This document shows, in pieces, positions 25,287 through 33,381 of a stretch of 64,000 nucleotides of DNA. A program made the translations under genes and the position numbers. Under the pieces are notes generated by a model. The model did no database searches, was not told where the DNA came from, and was given only the letters and a program-made list of their open reading frames with translations. The stretch is taken from NCBI RefSeq assembly GCF_003713065.1, contig NZ_CP033433.1:124001-188000 (forward strand), read 5' to 3'. The DNA comes from Cohnella candidum (GTDB taxonomy: Bacteria; Bacillota; Bacilli; Paenibacillales; Paenibacillaceae). Positions within the stretch are counted from its first letter, which is position 1; each line of letters begins with the position of its first letter.

Positions 25287-26420
25287 ATGAGAGGATCCGG
25301 ACGGAACGGACCCCGCGGGCCGGAGCGGAGAGAAAGCGGCGGCCGGGGCGACCGGCCGAATGACCGTGCACGGGGAACCGAACGCAGGGAGCGCCAGGAG
25401 AGGGGCGGACGGGATTCGCGTCCCGGATCTCGGACGGAACGCCCTGGCCAAGGGGCGTTCGGCGCCCGTCCGGATCGCCGGGCAGGCGCCGCGCCGGGCG
25501 GCAGGAAGGAACGTAAGGCGCCCGGCGGGTCGGCCCCGCTCAAGATGGGCCGCATTAAAGGAGAATGGATGGAGATCCGCCTTCCGGAAGGGCTGGCGGG
25601 TGCTCCCATGCAGGCGGTCGTCAAGCATTTGCCGCTTCCGCCGAAGCTCCTCTCCAAGCTGATGCACGGCAAGGGCTTGTTACTGCAAGGACCCCAACTG
25701 CGTCTGCACCTGTTCCCGCGGGAGAAACGCGATTTTCCGCCGGACTGGATGGAACTGAACATCCTGTACGAAGACGAATTCTCGCTGGTGGTCAACAAGC
25801 CGGCCGGCATCGAAGTGCATCCGAGCGAGCACGGCCAGCGGCGGACGTTGGCCCACGGGGTTTCGGCGTACTACGAGATGAGCGGACAGGAGGTCCGGAT
25901 CCGCCATATCCATCGGATCGACAAGGAGACGACCGGCCCGGTCCTATACGCCAAAAACGAGTTCGCCCACTACCAATTCGATAAAGCGATGCGGGAGAAG
26001 CAGATCGAACGCGTCTACCTGGCGCTCGCGGAAGGCGTCGTTAAACAAGATAAAGGAACGATCAACAAGCCGATCGGACAGGACCGCCATCACTCGACGC
26101 GCCGCCGCGTCAGCGAAACCGGGGATGCAGCCGTGACGCACTACGAGGTGGTCGAACGCTTCGCCGACCATACGCTCGTCCGGCTGCGGCTCGAGACCGG
26201 GCGCACGCACCAAATCCGCGTCCACATGGCGGCCATCGGCCATCCTTTGGCCGGGGACGGCATGTACGGCGGTACGCGGAAAGTCATGGCGCGCCAAGCG
26301 CTTCATGGGGAGAGGCTGATTTGGCAGCACCCTTGGACCGGCGAGAAGCAGCTAGTTCGCGCCCCGCTGCCCGACGACTTCCAACGCGCGCTTGAGGAGC
26401 TTCGCCGCGAGCGCCGCTAA
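25287..26420 (+). CDS. RluA/RluD-family pseudouridine synthase with Arg/Gly-rich N-terminal tail
   Basis: 377 residues; ATG 9-10 nt after GGAGGT. The first ~85 residues are almost wholly Arg, Gly, Glu, Pro and Ser and should be disordered. Then comes a short S4-like region ('VVKHLPLPPKLLSKLMHGKGL'), and from about residue 150 the catalytic domain: 'LYEDEFSLVVNKPAGIEVHP', the motif II 'HIHRIDKETTGPVLYAK' with the catalytic Asp, and 'LETGRTHQIRVHMAAIGHPLAGDGMYGG'. It converts uridine to pseudouridine in rRNA or tRNA; the exact site cannot be assigned. Convergent with the glycosidase-like gene, sharing a terminator. Confidence 0.9.
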   Translation: MRGSGRNGPRGPERRESGGRGDRPNDRARGTERRERQERGGRDSRPGSRTERPGQGAFGARPDRRAGAAPGGRKERKAPGGSAPLKMGRIKGEWMEIRLPEGLAGAPMQAVVKHLPLPPKLLSKLMHGKGLLLQGPQLRLHLFPREKRDFPPDWMELNILYEDEFSLVVNKPAGIEVHPSEHGQRRTLAHGVSAYYEMSGQEVRIRHIHRIDKETTGPVLYAKNEFAHYQFDKAMREKQIERVYLALAEGVVKQDKGTINKPIGQDRHHSTRRRVSETGDAAVTHYEVVERFADHTLVRLRLETGRTHQIRVHMAAIGHPLAGDGMYGGTRKVMARQALHGERLIWQHPWTGEKQLVRAPLPDDFQRALEELRRERR

Positions 26421-26430
26421 TCCGAACGTT

Positions 26431-26474
26431 AAAAAACCGACCCGACGGCCGCCAAGGCCATCCGGTCGGTTTTT
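26431..26474. terminator. Bidirectional terminator
   Basis: AAAAACCGACC pairs with GGTCGGTTTTT, and an inner GGCC/GGCC extends the stem; A-run on the left and T-run on the right serve both convergent genes. Confidence 0.85.
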
Positions 26475-26481
26475 ACTTGCT

Positions 26482-27738
26482 TCAGCCTTTTCTGCACAAG
26501 GCTTCCGTCATGAGATAGGAAATCGTCGATTCCGCTCCGCAGTTGATGTTCGGTCCCGATTCCATCAGCCCGTCGCAGCAACTGCCGTCCCGAGGATCGA
26601 TCATCGCCGCCTGCTTGTCGTTTTCACCGTAGAACCAGCCCAGCGCCATGTCCCGCATGGCCCTGAGATGGGCGTTCTGGCCGAACGGCGAACGGCTTCC
26701 GAAAGCCGGACGACGGTTAGACGTTCCGCGGGATCCGGCCTTGGTTTGCGAATTCCATTCCGTAACGGAGCGGGATCCGAGGCTGGCGAGGACGAGATCC
26801 TCGGCGTCGTCGGAGTCCAACTGACCTGCGTGCTCGACCGCCAGCGCGGCTTCCTCCAGCGCGAGCGCCAGCTTGAACATTTCCAGCGGCTGCTGGTCCC
26901 AGCGGCTGACGGAATCGGGTTTGCCCCATCCGTCATTGCCGATCGGGCGAAGCCAGCCTTCTTCCGCGGTCATCATCTCGCAGAGGAAGGAGAGGCTTTC
27001 CAGCCCGTTATTCAGCGTTTCCCGCTGGCCCGTGACGCGGTACGTCCGCAGCATGGCCCACGGCAGCGTGCCGTTGCTGTAGGTCATCGCCGGTTCGAAC
27101 CAGCGCCACCCCTCATCGGAGATGCTGCGGAATTCCTCGTTCATGATCCGCTCGACCCGCTTCATGTAGGTCGTCAACTGTTCCCTCCAGGAGTCCGGGA
27201 GGTCGATGAGGCCTTTGGCGCCCGCTTCAATGACATGGGCGCTCGCCGCCATCGCGAACGCTTGGCCGCGAAGCGAGTCGATCTCGTTCATCGTCTGCAG
27301 CGCGTTCATGAACAGCGTTCTCGCCGTATGGCGGAGAGGGCCGTCCAGCCGGACCCAAGCATCCGCGACCGCCCAGATGGAACGGCCCTGGCAATCATGG
27401 TTGGCGGACATTTCTTCCGGTTCCGGAGATCGGTCGTAAGCGATGTTATTGTGCCACCAGCCGTCCTCGTACTGCGTCCAAAGCAGAAAAGCCATGTAGA
27501 TCTCGGCAAGACCCGTCAGCGTAGTCCTGTCTTGCGGCGCGAGCGCCTCATCCCCGAGCGATAACCATTCGGTCACGACCCAGAGGGCGCGGGCGTTGTC
27601 GTCCGTCGTGTAGCCTTCGACGCGGCGCGGTATGCGCCCGAGCGCATGCTCGAGAAGCCCCGTATCGTCCGTCAATCGGCGCAGATGGGCGAACGAGGGC
27701 GGCGCATAACGGCGCTGCCGGGCTCTGTCAGCCGACAT
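26482..27738 (-). CDS. Probable alpha/alpha-toroid glycosidase-like protein
   Basis: 418 residues; ATG 27738 lies inside the 3' end of the upstream glycosyltransferase gene (11-nt overlap). The sequence is rich in Trp and Asp/Glu in helical repeats ('GYTTDDNARALWVVTEWLSLG', 'QYEDGWWHNNIAYD', 'GWRWFEPAMTYSNGTLPWAML', 'GWLRPIGNDGWGKPDSVSRWDQQPLEM'), which resembles six-hairpin glycosidases. 'CDGLMESGPNINCGAESTISYL' near the end is probably a substrate-site loop. No signal peptide, so it acts in the cytoplasm, presumably on the product of the GT4 enzyme and the nucleotidyltransferase upstream. The exact family and reaction are not identified. Confidence 0.7.
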   Translation of the reverse strand: MSADRARQRRYAPPSFAHLRRLTDDTGLLEHALGRIPRRVEGYTTDDNARALWVVTEWLSLGDEALAPQDRTTLTGLAEIYMAFLLWTQYEDGWWHNNIAYDRSPEPEEMSANHDCQGRSIWAVADAWVRLDGPLRHTARTLFMNALQTMNEIDSLRGQAFAMAASAHVIEAGAKGLIDLPDSWREQLTTYMKRVERIMNEEFRSISDEGWRWFEPAMTYSNGTLPWAMLRTYRVTGQRETLNNGLESLSFLCEMMTAEEGWLRPIGNDGWGKPDSVSRWDQQPLEMFKLALALEEAALAVEHAGQLDSDDAEDLVLASLGSRSVTEWNSQTKAGSRGTSNRRPAFGSRSPFGQNAHLRAMRDMALGWFYGENDKQAAMIDPRDGSCCDGLMESGPNINCGAESTISYLMTEALCRKG

Positions 27739-28912
27739 CGGCAATCGTGGCCCTCTGGTCGGATACGATTTGGCCGAACAACCGCAGGTGCTGCGCGCCC
27801 ACCTGCGGCCAATGCATCGAGCGGCCGATGTCCGTGATGATGCGTTCCCACCGGCCGAGCATCCCCGGATAGGAGAACAGCTCGATGATTTTGGCGCTCC
27901 AAGCTTCCACGTCGCCGTAAGGAAGCAGCATGTCTTCATGCCCTTGAACCAGATCTCTAGCGTAGCAGTAGGGAGTTGAAAGGATCGGCCGTCCCAAGCC
28001 CGCCGCATACGCGAGGGTGCCGCTCGTAATTTGCTGCATGCCGGGATAAGGAGTGATGTACAAGTCCGCCGCGGAGATCAAGGCGGCCAGTTCATCTTCG
28101 GGGATGTACCGGTTGATCATCTGCACGTGATGCGTCAAGCCGATCTCTTCGATCAAAGCCGTCAGCTCATCCCGATAAGCTTCGCCTTCGTTTTTGCGCA
28201 CCTCCGGATGCGTAGCGCCGGCGATGACGTACAGCAAATCCGGTACGGCTTGCACGGCTCCGGCCATCGCGCGGAGCGCGAACTCGATGCCTTTGCTGCG
28301 GCCGAGGAGGCCGAACGTGAACAGGACCTTACGGTTTTCCCAACCGTGCGCGCGCCGGGTGGCTTGGCGTCCGTTGCTCGGGAGCGGCGTCCCGTGCGGG
28401 ATGAAAGAGATTTTCTCCAGCGGGATCCCGAAGCTTTCGTGCAAATAGCCGATGGCCTTGCGGTTCATGACGAGCAGGTGGTCGCTCCACTCGGCGATTT
28501 CTTTTTGTACCGAAGCGTAAGGCTCCATCGGCTGCTCGAAAACGGTATGGAAGGTCGTAACGACGGGTTTGTTTACCCTTTTCAGGAATTCCAGGGCGTA
28601 ATTGCCCGCGTCTCCGCCGAAAATGCCGAACTCATGCTGCAGGGAAACGATATCTACCGAGCTTTGATTGACCGTTTCCGCCTGCCTGCGGTATTCCTCG
28701 ATATCGGGTTTGATCAGCGGCCACATCCATGGCTCGCGATAATCCAAACGTTCCTCGTCGTTGCAGATCGCGATGACCGGATCCTGCGAACGGTTTCCTT
28801 TGGCCAGGTTCACCGCTTCCCGCAAGTGGTGGGTATAAGTGGCCAATCCGCATTTTTTGGGTACGTACGTGCTGACATAAGCGATTTGTGGCATACGTCC
28901 GTTCAAGGTCAC
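27728..28912 (-). CDS. GT4-family glycosyltransferase
   Basis: 394 residues. The GTG at 28912 is preferred: GGAGGT is 9 nt upstream and GTGA overlaps the stop of the previous gene; ATG 28894 (MPQIAYVSTY) is the alternative. The N-terminal Rossmann domain begins 'IAYVSTYVPKKCGLATYTHHLREAV', and the C-terminal GT-B donor domain shows 'VLFTFGLLGRSKGIEFALRAMA' and the E-x7-E-like region 'YPGMQQITSGTLAYAAGLGRPILSTPYCYARDLV'. It transfers a sugar from an activated donor, probably supplied by the nucleotidyltransferase encoded just upstream. Confidence 0.88.
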   Translation of the reverse strand: MTLNGRMPQIAYVSTYVPKKCGLATYTHHLREAVNLAKGNRSQDPVIAICNDEERLDYREPWMWPLIKPDIEEYRRQAETVNQSSVDIVSLQHEFGIFGGDAGNYALEFLKRVNKPVVTTFHTVFEQPMEPYASVQKEIAEWSDHLLVMNRKAIGYLHESFGIPLEKISFIPHGTPLPSNGRQATRRAHGWENRKVLFTFGLLGRSKGIEFALRAMAGAVQAVPDLLYVIAGATHPEVRKNEGEAYRDELTALIEEIGLTHHVQMINRYIPEDELAALISAADLYITPYPGMQQITSGTLAYAAGLGRPILSTPYCYARDLVQGHEDMLLPYGDVEAWSAKIIELFSYPGMLGRWERIITDIGRSMHWPQVGAQHLRLFGQIVSDQRATIADVG

Positions 28913-29952
28913 TGGCGCTGCACCTCCAGAATTCGATTGCATACCGCTTCGTGAAGAATGTGGGGTCCGACCTGCATGCCCGAACCGAAAATGCATTCGT
29001 TCAGCTGGGCGCCGCTGCGGATTTTGCAACGATCCCACAGGATCGACTGGGTCATCCGGACCCCGCTGCCGATGCGGCTTCCGTTACCGATCACCGAGTA
29101 CGGCCCGATGACCGACCGGTCTCCGATCGTCACGTCGTTGCCGATCATGACCGGGGGAACGAAGAGGACGCCTTGGCCGACGCGGACATTCTCGCCGAGC
29201 CAAATGCCTTTCTCTTCGCCGTCCTGGCCGTCGATCGGAAGCGGAAACCTGCGGTCGAGCAAGTCCCAATGGAGCTGGCGGTACCGGGCTTTCGTGCCCA
29301 TATCCATCCAATAGCCTCCGATGGGATGGCCGTATACGCCGCTGCCGTTCTCGATCAGAAGCGGGAACGTTTCCTTCTCGATGGAAACGGGCTGCCCGGC
29401 CGGTACGTGATCCAGCGCCCGGCGTTCCATAATGTATATGCCGGCGTTGATCCGATTTGACGGCGCCTCTTCTTTTTTCGGTTTTTCGACGAAGCGGAAG
29501 ATCCGGCCGTCTCCATCTTGCTCTACGACCCCGTAATGGGAAGGGTCTTCCACTTCGGTTAAGCAGATCGTCACGGCACCGCCGTGGTTCTCATGAAATT
29601 TAAGCGCGGACGCCAAGTCCACCTGGTGGATGATGTCCGCGTTCACCACGATGAACCTGTCGCTGAGCAGCGGCTCGGCGTTTTTGATCGCGCCTGCCGT
29701 GCCGAGCAGCTCTTTCTCGACCGCGTAATCGATCCGGACTCCGTATTTGGAACCGTCGCCGAGATGGCTTTCGATCATTTCGCGGTAATACTTCACGGCA
29801 ATGACGAACTCGCTTACGCCTTGCTCTTTATAATGCAGGAGCAAATGCTCCAGCCAAGGTCTGTTTCCTACCAATGCCATCGGCTTCGGAAGATTCTCCG
29901 TCAGCGGACGCAGTCTCGTTCCCAGTCCTCCGGCGAGGAAGAGTGCTTTCAT
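28909..29952 (-). CDS. NDP-sugar pyrophosphorylase (mannose/glucose-1-phosphate nucleotidyltransferase type)
   Basis: 347 residues; ATG 29952 is 11 nt after GGAGG. The N-terminal nucleotidyltransferase domain has the signature 'ALFLAGGLGTRLRPLTENLPKPM' and metal/sugar-site motifs 'VVNADIIHQVDL' and 'INAGIYIMER'. The C-terminal part is a left-handed beta-helix of hexapeptide repeats ('LGENVRVGQGVLFVPPVMIGNDVTIGDRSVIGPYSVIGNGSRIGSGV'). This arrangement is typical of GDP-mannose or dTDP/UDP-glucose pyrophosphorylases; the sugar and base are not certain. First gene of a three-gene minus-strand operon. Confidence 0.9.
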   Translation of the reverse strand: MKALFLAGGLGTRLRPLTENLPKPMALVGNRPWLEHLLLHYKEQGVSEFVIAVKYYREMIESHLGDGSKYGVRIDYAVEKELLGTAGAIKNAEPLLSDRFIVVNADIIHQVDLASALKFHENHGGAVTICLTEVEDPSHYGVVEQDGDGRIFRFVEKPKKEEAPSNRINAGIYIMERRALDHVPAGQPVSIEKETFPLLIENGSGVYGHPIGGYWMDMGTKARYRQLHWDLLDRRFPLPIDGQDGEEKGIWLGENVRVGQGVLFVPPVMIGNDVTIGDRSVIGPYSVIGNGSRIGSGVRMTQSILWDRCKIRSGAQLNECIFGSGMQVGPHILHEAVCNRILEVQRQ

Positions 29953-30046
29953 GTATGGATCAGCCTCCGTTTTCAAATTCTCAGCCCCGAGGGGTCGACT
30001 GTCCTTCTATTAACGCAGTTTCCGCCGTGCCGAATCAGATTGAGAG

Positions 30047-30094
30047 AAAAAAAACGACATTTCCCGTGCCGCTGCTCGCGTGGGAAATGTCGTT
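30047..30094 (-). terminator. Terminator of the DUF1328 gene
   Basis: AACGACATTTCCC (30053-30065) pairs with GGGAAATGTCGTT (30082-30094). Read on the minus strand it is followed by eight Ts (30054-30047). The rest of the 29953-30276 gap shows no further gene; a weak TTAATA box near 30010 may serve the nucleotidyltransferase operon. Confidence 0.8.
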
Positions 30095-30276
30095 TTTAAT
30101 GGTGTCTTCGATAGTTCGTTCAAGCTTCATTCCGGAGTGGAATCCTTGCGTCTCTCTCCCCTGGCATGACCGGTAAGAGCGCGTCGGCCGCCTGTTAGGC
30201 TAAGGCTTACTTTACCGGAAAGAGGAAGGGATTGCAAGGATTATCCAGATAGCCGGTCCGCTCTCCGACCGCTTCG

Positions 30277-30444
30277 TTATAGGTTTCTGCTGCGGCGGCC
30301 GGTGAACAGCGAGACGATGAACAGGATCAAGAAAATGAAGAACAGGATTTTGGCGATTCCGGCAGCGGCGCTGACGATTCCGCCGAATCCGAAAATCGCG
30401 GCGACGATGGCCACGACGAGAAATACCATTGCCCAGTACAGCAT
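30277..30444 (-). CDS. DUF1328 (YtjA-type) small membrane protein
   Basis: 55 residues: '[20 protein letters not shown]', then a second hydrophobic helix and a basic tail 'TGRRSRNL'. Two membrane helices and the 'AxxxFGFGGI' loop define DUF1328. ATG 30444 follows GGAGGA. A sigma-B-type promoter lies upstream on the same strand (30556-30530). Function unknown; members are often stress-induced. Confidence 0.92.
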   Translation of the reverse strand: MLYWAMVFLVVAIVAAIFGFGGIVSAAAGIAKILFFIFLILFIVSLFTGRRSRNL

Positions 30445-30529
30445 CGTGAACTCCTCCTCCAAATTTGTAGGTGTCGCGTCGGATCGGCTTCCGGGATTCG
30501 GGGAGGGCCGGTCCGTTGCTAGTCGTTGC

Positions 30530-30556
30530 TTACCCGGCGCACCGGGACCTTGAAAC
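30530..30556 (-). promoter_or_regulatory. Sigma-B-type promoter for the DUF1328 gene
   Basis: On the minus strand GTTTCA (30556-30551), 15-nt spacer, GGGTAA (30535-30530). The Bacillus sigma-B consensus is GTTTaa, 12-15 nt, GGGTAT. It faces away from the plus-strand site at 30582-30608. Confidence 0.68.
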
Positions 30557-30581
30557 GGCGGAAATCCTTTTGCTTTCGGCT

Positions 30582-30608
30582 GTTTCGGAGCTCGGCAAGA
30601 CCGGGTAA
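30582..30608 (+). promoter_or_regulatory. Sigma-B-type promoter for the DUF948 gene
   Basis: GTTTCG (30582-30587), 15-nt spacer, GGGTAA (30603-30608), about 90 nt before the DUF948 start. It is 26 nt from the divergent site on the other strand. Confidence 0.62.
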
Positions 30609-30698
30609 CTCCTAGGAAACAGACGAATTTCGGCACCGGCATTCGACAAGTCTTCGAAGTCTGAATGCAGGTGATCGGATCAACATGGAGGGATGCAA

Positions 30699-31277
30699 TT
30701 GAACACCAACGCAATCATCGCATGGAGCGTAGCCGTCGCAGCCGTCGCATTTGCCGCCTTGTGCGTCTATCTGGTCACCGTTTTGAAGGATGTCCGGCGA
30801 TCGCTCGTCTCCGCCAAATCGACGGTAGATGAAGTCAACCAAACGATCGGAAGCCTTCAAGGAGAAATCCAGCGCCTGACCCATACGGTCAATGGAATTA
30901 CTTCGGACGTACAAGGAAAGCTGCAGGCGACGGATCCTCTGTTCGACGCCGTTCGCGACGTGGGCGTCATGCTCCGCGACGTGACGGGCACCGCCCGCGA
31001 GACCGCGCACAGTTTCTCGAGGGCCATGCGGCGCAAAGCTTCCGAAATCGATTCGGGAGCGGCCAAGCTGAGCTGGCTGCGGTACGCCGCGCTGGGAATG
31101 CGCGTCGTGTCCGGCTTGAAGAACGGCTGGCAGCAGGCGTCCCGCAAACCGCAAACGCAAGGCGTCGATCAAGCGGATAATGGCCAGGTTTATATGGAAT
31201 CCGACGATTCCGTGCAACCGCTCCTGAACGTCCGTCAACAGACCGATCGGGAATCCTACGACCCTATGAACCTTTAA
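30699..31277 (+). CDS. DUF948 (YtxG-like) general stress protein
   Basis: 192 residues from a TTG at 30699, 6 nt after GGAGGG; the ATG at 30693 touches that site and is unlikely. One N-terminal membrane helix (about 6-29), then a coiled-coil-like region ('[41 protein letters not shown]') typical of DUF948, and a basic C-terminal part. In Bacillus subtilis the ytxG-ytxH genes belong to the sigma-B regulon, which fits the promoter seen here and the YtxH gene at 44682. Confidence 0.88.
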   Translation: MNTNAIIAWSVAVAAVAFAALCVYLVTVLKDVRRSLVSAKSTVDEVNQTIGSLQGEIQRLTHTVNGITSDVQGKLQATDPLFDAVRDVGVMLRDVTGTARETAHSFSRAMRRKASEIDSGAAKLSWLRYAALGMRVVSGLKNGWQQASRKPQTQGVDQADNGQVYMESDDSVQPLLNVRQQTDRESYDPMNL

Positions 31278-31307
31278 TTCCTCTCCGCTAAGAGGAGGCC
31301 AACGGAT

Positions 31308-31643
31308 ATGCTCAAATCATGGTTATTATTGCTTGCGTCAGGACACCGAGGCGGAGCGCCCGATTCCGGCTGCCCCGCCCAAGAGGCGGCATGGTCAGGC
31401 GAAACGGCTGCATGGCCGGCCCGGCAGGCGCCGGTGCGCGAGGAAGAAGGAAACATGCCGAAAGATTCGGCCTTTTCCTCCCGGAGGACGGCGTTTCGTT
31501 TCGAAGGCGGCCTAAGAAGCCGCGAATCCGGGCGAAACGCCGCCTTCCGAGAGGACGCGAGTCCTTCCTCGGCCGGCGATACCTGGCGCGGAGAAAGAAA
31601 CGAATCTCATATCGGCCAGCAGACGGCATACTATTCTTCTTAA
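31308..31643 (+). CDS. Hypothetical protein, weakly supported
   Basis: 111 residues with a good ribosome site (AAGAGGAGG, 9 nt before the ATG), 30 nt after the DUF948 gene. The composition is Arg/Ser/Ala/Gly-rich without clear secondary structure ('SRRTAFRFEGGLRSRESGRN'), and no family is recognised. Other frames across this stretch are also open, so coding is supported mainly by the ribosome site and position. Confidence 0.4.
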   Translation: MLKSWLLLLASGHRGGAPDSGCPAQEAAWSGETAAWPARQAPVREEEGNMPKDSAFSSRRTAFRFEGGLRSRESGRNAAFREDASPSSAGDTWRGERNESHIGQQTAYYSS

Positions 31644-31669
31644 ATTTTTGTTTTCTATTCGGAAGGCTT

Positions 31670-31695
31670 GTTTCAAGTCGAGGGAGAATGGGTAA
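31670..31695 (+). promoter_or_regulatory. Sigma-B-type promoter for the YflT-like gene
   Basis: GTTTCA (31670-31675), 14-nt spacer, GGGTAA (31690-31695), 42 nt before the ATG. One of the closest matches to the consensus in the window. Confidence 0.78.
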
Positions 31696-31737
31696 GGGTA
31701 TAGAGCAGTTAGAGACCGCCGAAGGAGGAGAGAGACC

Positions 31738-32061
31738 ATGAAAGCCTATGCGAAACTGGTGAACAATGGCCTGGAAGCCGTCGACGTCGTGAAAGATCTG
31801 CACCGGCAAGGGTACTCCGACAAGGAGATTTACGTGCTGGCGCACAGTAAAGATAGAACGGACAGGCTCGCGGACGCCACGAACGCGAACACCGTCGGCA
31901 TATCCGAAGAAGGAATGTTCGATGCGATGGCGAACCTGTTCCGTGACCGCGGCGACGAACTTCGCCACAAGATCGAATCGATGGGGTTCGACTCGAACGA
32001 AGCGGGCATGTACGAAGCGGAGCTCGACCGGGGCAAAGTGCTTGTCATGGCCCGACACTGA
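31738..32061 (+). CDS. YflT-family general stress protein (GSP17M domain)
   Basis: 107 residues; ATG after GGAGGAGAGAG. The fold starts 'AYAKLVNNGLEAVDVVKDLHRQGYSDKEIYVLAHSKDRTDRLAD', the usual GSP17M beta-alpha-beta start, followed by 'GMFDAMANLFRDRGDELRHKIESMGFDSNEAGMYEAELDRGKVLVM'. Molecular function unknown; YflT of B. subtilis is a sigma-B-dependent protein, and the promoter here agrees. Confidence 0.92.
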   Translation: MKAYAKLVNNGLEAVDVVKDLHRQGYSDKEIYVLAHSKDRTDRLADATNANTVGISEEGMFDAMANLFRDRGDELRHKIESMGFDSNEAGMYEAELDRGKVLVMARH

Positions 32062-32078
32062 GGCGCCGGAACAATCGG

Positions 32079-32122
32079 GAATAAGGAATGAGGGCAGCTT
32101 CGCTGCCGCTCATTCCTTATTC
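32079..32122 (+). terminator. Long 20-bp hairpin between yflT-like and rsbY-like genes
   Basis: GAATAAGGAATGAG + GGCAGC, loop TTC, GCTGCC, bulged G, CTCATTCCTTATTC: 20 pairs with one bulge. A T-run is absent (GCGTTTG follows), so termination may be partial. Confidence 0.6.
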
Positions 32123-32220
32123 GCGTTTGTTGCTGCCCCATGAACGACTGCCGGGCAACGCAGCGTGAACACCAACATCAGGTTACCTACGGCACATTCC
32201 AAGGAGACGATCGAAACCTT

Positions 32221-33381
32221 ATGCGCGTTCTAATCGTGGATGACAATGCCATGAACGTCATGGTGATACAGGAAATGCTCAAACGGGCGGGGTACGCCCA
32301 AATCAGCGCCGCCTATTCGGCGGAGGAAATGTTCGAGACGCTTCGGGCGTCGGGCGGTTCGGATTCCTTGCTCGGCACGAAAATCGATTTGATCCTTCTG
32401 GACATGATGATGCCCGCGATGGATGGGATCGAAGCCTGCCGGCTGCTGCAGGCGGACAGCCGATTCCGCGACATTCCGGTCATCATGGTGACGGCCATCG
32501 GCGACTCCCGCAAGCTGGCAGAGGCGCTGGACGCCGGCGCCATCGATTTCGTGACGAAGCCGATCAACAAAACCGAGCTGCTCGCCCGCATCCGCTCCGC
32601 GCTTCGGCTCAAGAGCGAATTGGACTGGCACAAAGAGCGGGACCGCCGCCTGCGCGAGGAGCTCAATTTGGCCCGCCAGGTTCAGGAAGCCGTCTTGCCG
32701 GTGGCGACGTCGGAGAACGGCGTTCGCGTCCAAGCTTATTTCCGCGCGTCAGAAGAATTGGCGGGAGACTTGTATGCTTGGCATCGCAGAGGGGAACACC
32801 GCTGGGCGCTCGCGGTCATCGACGCGATGGGCCATGGCATCTCTTCTTCGCTGGTCAGCATGTTCGTGGCATCCGTCTTGAAGGAAGCCATGCAAAGCCT
32901 CTGGACTCCCGAACGGGTTTTCCGGGAGGTGAACCGCCGCCTGATGGGCCTTCGTCCCGAAAACGAGCTGGTCCAATATTATTGCACCGGCATTTACGTC
33001 ACGTTGGATTTGGAGAACGGCAAACTCGAATACGCGAACGCGGGCCATCCTCCGGGTTTTCTCTACGCAGACGGCCAGTCCGTCCCGGAACGCTTGAATT
33101 CCACCTCCGCTCCTCTCGGGATGTTCGAAACGCTGGAAGTCGTTTCCCGGAGTTTGACGATATCGCCGGGAGATCGGCTTTTCCTGTATACCGACGGAAT
33201 TTTAGGCCCTTTCGAAGGAGAAGGAGAGGACCAACTCGAGCGGTTTACGGGTTTCTTGCATGAGCAAGGGAGCGACGCGGCCAAGCTGGAGGCCATGATC
33301 GAGAGCACCCCGCTGGACGGACGGTCGGATGACCGCTGCCTGGTCAGGGTCGATATCGGAACGGGAGAGATCGGGGAATGA
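32221..33381 (+). CDS. REC-PP2C serine phosphatase, RsbY-like sigma-B activator
   Basis: 386 residues from ATG 32221 (AAGGAG 14 nt upstream; an upstream in-frame ATG at 32140 lacks a site). Receiver domain residues 1-125 with Asp61 in 'LILLDMMMPAMDG'; linker helix; PP2C/SpoIIE domain from ~145 with 'ELAGDLYAWHRRGEHRWALAVIDAMGHGISSSLV' and 'LFLYTDGI'. RsbY of Bacillus cereus has this build: phosphorylation by the hybrid kinase RsbK turns on the phosphatase, which dephosphorylates RsbV and frees sigma-B. The hybrid kinase gene overlaps its stop (ATGA), and rsbV lies 8.5 kb downstream. Confidence 0.9.
   Translation: MRVLIVDDNAMNVMVIQEMLKRAGYAQISAAYSAEEMFETLRASGGSDSLLGTKIDLILLDMMMPAMDGIEACRLLQADSRFRDIPVIMVTAIGDSRKLAEALDAGAIDFVTKPINKTELLARIRSALRLKSELDWHKERDRRLREELNLARQVQEAVLPVATSENGVRVQAYFRASEELAGDLYAWHRRGEHRWALAVIDAMGHGISSSLVSMFVASVLKEAMQSLWTPERVFREVNRRLMGLRPENELVQYYCTGIYVTLDLENGKLEYANAGHPPGFLYADGQSVPERLNSTSAPLGMFETLEVVSRSLTISPGDRLFLYTDGILGPFEGEGEDQLERFTGFLHEQGSDAAKLEAMIESTPLDGRSDDRCLVRVDIGTGEIGE

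Noticed and set aside
31319..31741. 140-codon Arg-rich frame overlapping the weak hypothetical gene
   Set aside because: No ribosome site, composition of an out-of-frame GC-rich stretch, and it runs through the sigma-B-type promoter at 31670.
32140..32220. Earlier ATG for the REC-PP2C gene
   Set aside because: No Shine-Dalgarno, and the receiver fold begins at the ATG at 32221.
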